64,000 bases of DNA from Polytrichum commune (taxonomy: Eukaryota; Streptophyta; Polytrichopsida; Polytrichales; Polytrichaceae): assembly GCA_950295325.1 (NCBI GenBank), contig OX485804.1, positions 8,990,001 through 9,054,000 of the forward strand. The letters run 5' to 3'. Both the position numbers and the translations under genes were made by a program. Positions 35,981 through 44,892 of this stretch are shown here, piece by piece. The number at the start of each line of letters is the position of its first letter. Position 1 is the first letter of the stretch. The notes under the pieces were generated by a model. It ran no database searches, was not told where the DNA came from, and was given only the letters and a program-made list of their open reading frames with translations.

Positions 35981-37797
35981 GGTCGGGGACGAAGGGACTT
36001 GGAGATGAGGAGAGAGCTCTGAGAGCCGCTCGAAGGGCTGGAGGAAGCAACGGTAACGTACAATCTGTAAGCATGCTGTGAGCAAAATCTTCTGCGCTCC
36101 GGGTGAACCCAATGCCGCAAGTTTAGATCCACACACACGCTCACAGATCACAAACACTCGAAGAAACAGCTTGGGGAAATTACAACAGGGGAACGCTGGA
36201 GAAGTAGATCGGTATCATCGGAGTAGGGATCGCCGAAGAGGCAGATCCCCGGAGACCGCCTTCGGAGTACTGGAGTACTGGGGGACGATGCCCGCTACCG
36301 ATCCCGGAAGACAGCAGGAAGCACCGAGAGAGCCGACAGGTTGGAGGTCAACTCAAATCGAGGACGTCATCAGGGGACCGTCGCCGAATGCTGGAGGACA
36401 TCGCAGATCTGAGAGAACCCTATAGACCAAGATTAGTTGTGATAAAGTGCCGATTGCTAACGAAGTGGAGTGTTGTGTGAACTTGCAGGGAGGATCGCGC
36501 AGTCAGCGTGGTGACCCAGTAAGACTCATCGCTTCCCCCCCACTCCGATATCACACTCAATTGATCGCTATAGTGCTCCCCCGCAGATCCCAGATTCCCC
36601 CCACATTGCTCGGTCCGTTGGATAGCGCCCGAAGCCGTCCCCTCATATACAGACCTGATCTGCTGGAGAGGCTTCCGAAGTCATCTCCTCCATCGTCGAC
36701 TCTGTCTGCTAGGAGGCCTCCGAAGATTGACTGCCATCGATTTGGCCTGGTGATCAGCTCTCGAAACTACCTGAAGCGTCGAAGGCCTTCAGAGTTGTTC
36801 CTCCACCATCGAAGCTGTCTACTCGGAGGCACCCGCAATCCTGCTGTCTACCAACTTGAGCTCTGGTAAGCATTCACAATCGTTTTCACCGTGACTCTGT
36901 CTACTGGGAGGTCTTTGAAGTCTTGTTGCGAAGCTTGCATTGCCACAGACCTTCAAAGATATGCTACCCGTCGATTGGGTTTACTGGAAACCTTCGTAGC
37001 TGCTCCCTCTACCATTGACTCTGTCGGTTGTAAGGCCGCCGAAATCCTGTTGTGCAAACGTATACTGCCCTAGGCAGTAGTTACAGAGCGGAAAGGGATT
37101 CCAGTACGCTCCATAGAGCGTTGCTTATCTCTTTGGAACGACTACCGTTCGCGAAGCCTACATCAACACTCCGCACACTGCACTGATGACCCCATGACTG
37201 CTTGGGCCACATCCAAGCATGAAGGGTGATTCCGATATGCCAAGATAAACCCCAGCAGAGGTACGCAAGCCAACCCAGCTCTCTTGTTGTAAGGTGGTAA
37301 TGCAGATTCAAGCTAACGGATCTAAAGTCCAAACTGAGCATGCTGGGGGACTTGTGGTGTGGTAGTGAAACACAACCTCAGATCCGTAACTTGGAAATGC
37401 ATGAACACCTAACAAACAAGATATGCTAAGCTTGCACACACCCCGCCCAAGCAAGGAAGTGTACCAAACATCGACTTAGACAGGTGTGTTGATCCCGGAG
37501 TTGCAATCCAAGTAGCCCATAACTAAGCGAGCTGAAGGGACTTGGACTGAGTGGTTGGCAGTCCAAGAGGATATGCAATAGCCGGGCTTCACACTAATCA
37601 AGGTTGGCTTTGAGTACACTAACTTTGCTTCTTCGAGTGACATACGGCCAGAGCTCAGCCGCCCATCATAGCGCCTCACTAATCAAACACCGTCAACAAC
37701 TTTACAGTAGCAGCGCAGCACCAACTTCAAAATTCGCACCAACAACAGCCTAAAGGTAACTCACCTAACAAAGGTACGCTACTCCCCTCTCCAAAAA
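35981..37797 (+). promoter_or_regulatory. LINE 5' leader with degenerate repeats
   Basis: GC-richer than the rest of the element. Degenerate repeats with the core TCTGTCTRCTRGGAGGYCTY followed by CGAAG occur at about 36703, 36804, 36894 and 37017, with a weaker one at about 36655, spaced roughly 90-125 bp. A role as promoter monomers is inferred by analogy with other LINE leaders. Short open frames here are unsupported. Confidence 0.5.
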
Positions 37798-39975
37798 ATG
37801 TTTATCCATTTTGTTTTGCTTTCAATAGATAGGAAAACAAATGTTATAACAAAAACAAACCATGCAACTACTCACATAACTCACAAACTCCTCTACTACA
37901 AAGCCCCACTACACGCGTCAGTGGGAGGTAGAGGAACAAAACCAAAACAAACAAATAGCATCACTAAACTAAACAAGGCATTATGTTCAAACCTCTACAC
38001 TAAACCAATCAACCCCAAACTAGTAACCAAAACTAATACCATAACCTGCATAAATAAAATGACAAAACAAGGCAACCAAACAAATAAAAGCTTTAATCTC
38101 CTCTACAAAGCCCAATTGCACGCGCAAAAAGGAGGAGGAGACAAAAGCACTAACCTAAAAACCCACCAAAACACTAACAATTATTGTGTTCAACAGATGG
38201 CAAACAGAGGCAAAGCAGTACATGACGCCATCATGAGAAGCCCCACTGATACCAACATGGAAGACACAGAAGACACAATGATGATAGAGACTACTCAAAC
38301 CAAGAGGACACAAGAAGCAAAGAAAGGAAGCAGCTCAAGCAAACGGAAGAAGAATACAGAGCTTACAACCGGATTGAAAGACACACCGAAAGACTTCTGG
38401 CTTGGGATCGTGGCTATGGAGAAGCTCGCTATTGATGAAGGGGTAAAACCCAAAGATTGTAGGCCATCAATGAAGAAAGAAGACCTCATCGAAATGGGCA
38501 TATCTGAAGGAGAAGCTGAGGAGATGAGCCAAACCTTCAAAATCGCATTTCCACATGTGAAGCAACTACTCTACCCACTAGAGAGGCCGGATGGGAAAGG
38601 TGGGCAACATTTCAACTTAACCCAATTACCCATTGAAACAGAAGTCGATCCAGGCACTGGACTTTCCTTCGATTACCACATAGCTGTTTATTTTGAAAGA
38701 CCATCAACAGACTATACTCATAATGAGATACTCACCATGACAACAGCTAGACTAGCATGTATGAGCATAGAAATGGGGATAGGACTTGCGGAACCCATTT
38801 ACATTCCATGCAAAGAGAAAGAGAAAAACAACAAAATCAAGTTCTGGATGGGGACCATTAAGATTCATCTCAAACATCCTAAAGTTGATGGAGTTGGCAT
38901 GCTTAAGGGGCTACGCCCTTTTATCTTGACACTAGACAAAACCCAAACGCTAGGAAAAATTTGCAAATGCTATGATTCAATAGCCAGAAACACTTTGCTT
39001 TCTACAAAAATCGAGAACCCCAAGCTACACCTCATCTCCTCTAGTGAGCTACAGAGAGATGTTCTAATTGAGAGTTTCAGACGTGGATATGACTATGAGA
39101 TTGCTAGCGTGCAAAAGGTCAAAGAAGAAACATGGGGATGGCTCATCTCAACCACGCCAACACAAGCAAACATAATCATTCAATACCTTGTTCCATACAA
39201 ACAAGAACTCATGCATGTAATCACACCACAAGCAGCCAAAGCAGAGAGAAGGAGCCGCGGAGAAGGACTCACAGAAGACGAAATCAAGAAGAAGAATGCC
39301 ACCATGTTGTGCCTCTATGGTCTTCACAAAATGAAGAAAATAGAAGATACAAAGGACTCCATCAAAGCAGTTCTAGGAGGGTTAAATGTAGCATCTTTTT
39401 ACTTTCCAGGGCAAGTAGGTGACCTTCACAAAGGCACGGCCAATGTACAATGCCTCAACGCCATTGTCTATAGACAATGGGTAGGCAAGACAGTAGAAAT
39501 CTTTGGCAAACATGTGAGCTTTACGCCCCACCCAAAAAGCTTACAAGGAGCAATACCACCCACCAAGGAGGAACAAGAAAAACTTGGTTTTTGTGACATA
39601 TCCACAGCAATTGCGGATACACTTGAGGCAACTCGCAATGCACCACAAAACAAAGGGAAAAGTACGATGATCACACATGACGACCTTGATGCATTAGTTG
39701 AAACCGCCATGGACAAAAGGAATGGACAACTCATAATCGAGCTCAAAACAGAACTCACAGCAGAATTACACAAGGAAATGGGAGACTTCAAAAAAGAGGT
39801 GTCCTTAGAAGCAGACGTACGAGAAGAAAGAATCACTCGAAACCTGACAACACATGTCAAACTACAACTGGCGGAAATCAGAAAACAACTAGCACTCACA
39901 TCACAAGCGGTTAACATGACAACAAAAGCGCTAGACTCCATCCTAGCCCCAACACAACCACAATTGGAAAACTAG
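37798..39975 (+). CDS. LINE ORF1 protein, unknown fold
   Basis: An intact frame of 725 codons. The conserved part probably begins at MANRGKAVHDAIM (38198), because the left LINE has similarity only from the equivalent point and both copies have an acceptor-like (T/C)..CAG just before it. Blocks shared with the left LINE are FWLGIVAME, FDYHIAVYFE, KIHLKHPKVDGVGMLKGLRP, GKICKCYDSIA, ANVQCLNAIVYRQW and SFTPHPKSLQG. The last 150 residues are charged and probably coiled coil (KTELTAELHKEMGDFKKEVS). No zinc knuckle or RRM is evident. Its likely role is RNA binding in the retrotransposition particle. Confidence 0.75.
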   Translation: MFIHFVLLSIDRKTNVITKTNHATTHITHKLLYYKAPLHASVGGRGTKPKQTNSITKLNKALCSNLYTKPINPKLVTKTNTITCINKMTKQGNQTNKSFNLLYKAQLHAQKGGGDKSTNLKTHQNTNNYCVQQMANRGKAVHDAIMRSPTDTNMEDTEDTMMIETTQTKRTQEAKKGSSSSKRKKNTELTTGLKDTPKDFWLGIVAMEKLAIDEGVKPKDCRPSMKKEDLIEMGISEGEAEEMSQTFKIAFPHVKQLLYPLERPDGKGGQHFNLTQLPIETEVDPGTGLSFDYHIAVYFERPSTDYTHNEILTMTTARLACMSIEMGIGLAEPIYIPCKEKEKNNKIKFWMGTIKIHLKHPKVDGVGMLKGLRPFILTLDKTQTLGKICKCYDSIARNTLLSTKIENPKLHLISSSELQRDVLIESFRRGYDYEIASVQKVKEETWGWLISTTPTQANIIIQYLVPYKQELMHVITPQAAKAERRSRGEGLTEDEIKKKNATMLCLYGLHKMKKIEDTKDSIKAVLGGLNVASFYFPGQVGDLHKGTANVQCLNAIVYRQWVGKTVEIFGKHVSFTPHPKSLQGAIPPTKEEQEKLGFCDISTAIADTLEATRNAPQNKGKSTMITHDDLDALVETAMDKRNGQLIIELKTELTAELHKEMGDFKKEVSLEADVREERITRNLTTHVKLQLAEIRKQLALTSQAVNMTTKALDSILAPTQPQLEN

Positions 39976-42900
39976 ATTGGAAAAACAACCACATAGCTTA
40001 CCCACAAAAAATGTGTACCTACACAAAAAAACAAGAAAAGAAAAGAAGGAGAGGAAAAAGACAAGAAGACAATCCAATAGCATATGGAAATGCTATCAAT
40101 AAAGAAACAAACCAAATAAAAACAAATAAAACCAAAGCATTCATAAATGCTTTCACACAAATACATAAACCGAAACAACAACAAAAACAAAAACAAAACA
40201 TACCAAACCAACCAAAAACAACAAATAAAACCAAAGTATTCCTAAATGCTCTCACACAAATACATAAACTAAAACAACAACAAAAACATCAACATCAACT
40301 TAAACAAAACACACCAAATCAACCAAAAACAACAAATAAAACCAAACCATTCCTAAATGCATTCATACACAAATTAAAACATAAACAAAAACATAAACAT
40401 CAACAAAAACAAAGCATACCAAATCAACCAAAAAAAAAAGAACCAACCAAAAAAAATACACCCTAATATATACAAAACCAAAGCAACAAACCAACCCAAT
40501 TCAATAAAACCCACTCTACATACAAAAATATACAAAATGATAACTACCAAACACCAAAACATACAACAAAAGAAAATTAGGAAGAACTTACACAAAACAA
40601 AACGGGCTCGGCCAACCGGCCTTGCCAAAGAACAAAGTAAATATAAACATAAAAACTCAAAAACCACAAATACACAAAACACAAACCTAAGCAAAACAAT
40701 ACCCAAACAAAGAAGTACCAAAAGTATAATAAAAAATCATAATAATCATAATAAAAAAGATATAGCATGCATACTTAAAACATATGCAATCAACACAACC
40801 ATAAAAACAAAACACACAACTAAACACAAAAGGACAAACACCTCAACTCCCTATAACACACACCAAACAAAGAAACAAAGAAACCTCAAAAATATAATAA
40901 AAAACAAAAACCTAAAACGAGCCCGACCCACTGACCTCACCCACAACCAAAACAAACACAAGAATAGGCTCAAACAATGCACAAACTCAAACAAACTCAA
41001 ACCCAAAAATAATAAAGAACACACACAACATAAGCGAAAAAAACCCCACCCCAAAACATACCCACCACACCTACTAATTATACTATATGGAAACACTGTT
41101 GTTCAAACATTAACACAACAAAAAAGCAAAATAGACATACCAAAAACAAGCCTAATAAACCTAAAGCAAACCCCAAATAACAATAAAAAGGAAACACTTT
41201 TTAATATCTTCACACAAACAAAACAAAAAATGAATCAATACAAAATGTATAACCCAAAGCATCAAAACAACAAAAAAAACCCCAAAACATCTAAACAAAC
41301 ACAAACACACAAAACCATAAAAGACAATAAAGAAAAAACCCCTCATAATGCCCTCACACAAATGAAAATCAAAACAACACACAAAACCACAAAGTTAAAC
41401 AAACACAAACCCAAAAAACTCCGTAAAAAAGAAAAAAACATAACAAAAAAATACCCTCTCAAAACTACAAATGCACACAAAGAAGTGAAACCATACATAA
41501 CACGAAGAAAAAAACAACAAACAAGCACACCTAACACAACCTATACTACTTTAATAAACCATACAAACAAACATACAAACCCTAGCACCATCACACTACC
41601 TTCAAAAATTACCTCACAACATCATAACAAAAACACACAAAAATATCAAACACAAAAAACAAACAAAAACCACCTAAAACGGGCTCGGCCTACCGGCCTC
41701 GCCCAAAACAAAGTAACCAAAATAAAAAAATAAAAAAATAGAAAACACCAATACATAAACACACATATCAACAAACAAATACATCAAAGAAACACAAAAT
41801 ACCCAAGTCATATAACAAACCTAAACTCTACAAAAAATCATAACAACAACAAACAACGAAACCCAAACCAAAAGAAACAAGAAAATCCTCCAATAAACCA
41901 AACACCCTCCCTACACCTACTACCAACACTTAATGGAGACACTAAAACCTCACAAAAAGAAACAAACCTAAACCTTACAAACAAATACAAGGAAAAGATA
42001 AACATAAAGAAACCACGCCCCGGAGAGCTAAAAGCACACACAAAAAACCAAAATCATACAAAATACAAAAGATAATAAGAAAAAAAAAAAAAACTTACCT
42101 AAATACACCACCCTCATCAAACAACCAACCAAACATGTGCAGAAAAACAACCCTATAAAAACACCAAAACTTCCTACTCTAACCTTATACCTCATAATAT
42201 TACTCAGTGCTAAAATAAACACACAACAAAAAAACAACAAAGATAGGCCAAAAGAAAGCTCACCCAAACCCAAACAACAAAAAATTACAAATACAACATC
42301 CCACAATACTTCCACACAAACGAAGCCAACAACAAAACAAAATAAGAGCGACAACCCAAAACAAAACAACAACGGCTCAAAAAACCCTAAAAATACACAA
42401 ACGCCCAACATCAAAAACAATAATAATAATAAAGACAAAACATTTCTTAATACCTTGGACCAAACAAAACAAAAAACAAAAAACAAAAAACAAAACAAAA
42501 TGTAAAACCTCAACAAGCATAAACCTTACAAACAAACACAAGAAAAAAATAAACATAACCAAAAAACGCCTCCGGAAAGCTAAAAACACATACGAAAGAC
42601 CAAAAACATACAAAACAAAAAAGACAATAATGAAACAAACAAACACACCCTGCACCACTCCAAAAACAACAAAACACAACATCACCACACTCCTCTCAAA
42701 GAAGTCTCCAAAACACCAAAACAAAAAAATACAACATACAATCCATAAAAACCACTCAAAACGGGCTCAGCCTACCGGCCTCGCCCAAAACCAAATAAAC
42801 AAAATCAGAAAAAGAAACCAATACAAAACCAAACATACAAAACAAACACAAACAAGAACCACTAAACATCCAAGTCACATAACAAATATAGACCCTAAAA

Positions 42901-42980
42901 TAATAAATAAAAACAAACAACGGTACACAACCTACAAAAAATGAAAAAATCCTCTCTTAACCCAAGAATCCTTCTTACAC
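39976..42980 (+). repeat. A/C-rich low-complexity linker with protein-level repeats
   Basis: Three kilobases with almost no G, read mostly as Lys/Asn/Thr/Gln/Pro. Three units of about 33 codons (40112-40430) carry NKTK.F.NA.TQIHK..QQQK..NIPNQPK. A GC-rich block encoding KRARPTGLAQNQ or variants occurs at about 40599, 40915, 41676 and 42758. The block from 41676 to about 42080 is a diverged duplicate of 42758 to about 43025. The frame changes several times, with stops between segments (e.g. TGA at 42942), so a continuous protein is not certain in this copy. Confidence 0.7.
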
Positions 42981-43025
42981 CTACTATTATTACTTAGCGG
43001 AGACATTGAAACCAATCCGGGACCC
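42981..43025 (+). other. 2A-like ribosome-skipping motif GDIETNPGP
   Basis: In frame with the endonuclease ORF, LLLLLSGDIETNPGP is followed immediately by Met-Pro at 43026. The motif meets the full 2A consensus and has the usual Leu-rich upstream context. A TGA at 42942 closes the frame 13 codons before the Leu run in this copy; the left LINE is open at the same place. Confidence 0.88.
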
Positions 43026-44288
43026 ATGCCTAATATCCTAAAGACACACCCACCCACACATAGAAATAGATGCAAAAGGTACTTTATAGAATGCACAATC
43101 AAATTACAACCCGAATACCAACACTTAGCAACACAATTCTCTCCTATCATAAATTTAACACATCCAAAACACCAAGACACAATTGTAGCTTATCCATACC
43201 TATCAAGATACATCTATAAAAATCAACACCACGCACCCCCACGCATATTATACGCACTTATTACCAAAATTAGCCCAATAATAGAAACATGCAATCATAT
43301 ACTAATACAAACCCCAGAACCAGACTGGACAACAACAGTTCTAGAACGTATGACCACACTCCAAAATCCACCTGAAAGACACATCATAACCACGCACCCA
43401 TACACACAATTCCTACAAACAAATAAAGACATTATCAACCCACCCAACACCATTCACAAAGAACTATATAACTTCATCAAACAAAGTAATGAACCACTAA
43501 CCATACAGATAATGACAGACAAATTCCCTTTTTTATCAGAAAAATTACTTACAGAATCATTAAAATGCAAAGAGCCACTGCATGAATACTCCCACCCCCC
43601 ACCACTACCCATCATACCCACAATACACCCACAAGAAAACCAAACAACAAACCACAACACACACATAATCACATGGAACGCTTCATCACTAAGCACAGCC
43701 CTATCAAACCTCCACAAACTTATATCAAATACAACAAACAACCCTGCAATTATCACTATACAAGAAACCAAATTAACCGCAACAAAATCCACAAAGTACA
43801 TACAAAATCTATTTCCACAATATAAACTAATATTTAACAATACGCATACATTGACAAGATGTATACAACAAAGAATGCCATATACACCTGCAAGAGGCGG
43901 ACTCCTTACACTCATAAATAAAATATACGCATACCCCGGCAACATTAACAAAATCCCCACCCCAGCTGCAATATCACCATACCTACAAATAATAGAAATC
44001 AACAACCAACCTCTACAACCATGGTTAATAATACACATATATATGCCATCACACGAAGAAGATATACGATTTATACCAATAATACAACAAAATATAACAC
44101 AACAAACCACTAATCACCCAAACCATATACACATTCTATGCGGAGACTTTAACAGAGACATAGCCCTAATTGGACGTCAAAACGAATATAGTACAACACC
44201 ACCACAAGTAGAAGATATAGAATGGAATACATTCATGAACAACCTTCAACTCACATACATCTCCACGAACAGCTCATACTCTAGATAG
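43026..44288 (+). CDS. LINE ORF2: APE-type endonuclease segment
   Basis: Begins MPNILKTHPPTHRNR right after the 2A-like motif. About 190 residues of unknown function come first (including TQFSPIINLTHPKHQDTIVA), then the exonuclease-endonuclease-phosphatase fold: HIITWNASSLSTALSNLHKL, IITIQETKLTATKSTKYI, ARGGLLTLINK, PWLIIHIYMPSHEED and ILCGDFNRDIALIGRQ. The segment stops at TAG 44286-44288. The SDH motif follows in the same frame after the stop (NLNSDHSPVTLHIPS). It would make the target nick for reverse transcription. Confidence 0.88.
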   Translation: MPNILKTHPPTHRNRCKRYFIECTIKLQPEYQHLATQFSPIINLTHPKHQDTIVAYPYLSRYIYKNQHHAPPRILYALITKISPIIETCNHILIQTPEPDWTTTVLERMTTLQNPPERHIITTHPYTQFLQTNKDIINPPNTIHKELYNFIKQSNEPLTIQIMTDKFPFLSEKLLTESLKCKEPLHEYSHPPPLPIIPTIHPQENQTTNHNTHIITWNASSLSTALSNLHKLISNTTNNPAIITIQETKLTATKSTKYIQNLFPQYKLIFNNTHTLTRCIQQRMPYTPARGGLLTLINKIYAYPGNINKIPTPAAISPYLQIIEINNQPLQPWLIIHIYMPSHEEDIRFIPIIQQNITQQTTNHPNHIHILCGDFNRDIALIGRQNEYSTTPPQVEDIEWNTFMNNLQLTYISTNSSYSR

Positions 44289-44892
44289 GGTGGTCAGAAT
44301 TATAACCAAACCAGCTTAATAGATGGATACTACATCCGAACACCCAACAATGCCCTATACACATCAACCATAAATAATGACCACAATCTCAACTCAGACC
44401 ACTCCCCAGTAACACTGCATATACCATCAAATACACTACTAGCACGTTGTATGCCGTCAATAATAGATAAACCCATAAGGATATTAAACCCTATCCCACA
44501 GGTAAACATTGAAAAATTCAAAACAGAATTTTTGGAAGAAAATGCACTCCAGATAAATGAACTTACAAACACACTAAGAAATGACCAAATAACAAACGAT
44601 CAATGACAATCATCTTGCACAACACTAGACCACCTAATACAACAGATTTCTGACAAAATCCAAAACACGTGCAGTGCACAACCTCTCCCAGATCTCACAA
44701 ATCGTACATCACAACAAGGAGGCTTTCTACCAAGAAAACTCCAAAAAAAATGGAAAAATTATCTCTCCACCTATCACCTAATCAGGAAAGCAATTTACCT
44801 TATAAAGAACTCACCAAACTGGCCAACACAACCAATAATAGAAGAGCTAAAAAATCACACCCAAATGGTCATCCCCACCCCCCCCCCCCCCA
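44289..44892 (+). pseudogene. LINE ORF2: endonuclease C-terminus and linker, disrupted
   Basis: Continues the endonuclease frame: GGQNYNQTSLIDGYYI, then NSDHSPV, then an EN-RT linker (QQGGFLPRKLQKKWKN). A TGA at 44604-44606 replaces a Trp codon seen in the left LINE (DQWQEA). At a poly-C tract (44877-44891) the frame shifts before the reverse transcriptase. Confidence 0.75.

Noticed and set aside
36078-37073. Open frames in the LINE leader as additional LINE proteins
   Set aside because: They lack similarity to the left LINE, lie over degenerate repeats, and have no recognisable domain.
39972-42724. Many hydrophobic Phe/Leu/Cys-rich minus-strand frames that look like membrane proteins
   Set aside because: They are antisense shadows of the A/C-rich linker; T/G-rich sequence yields such frames automatically.
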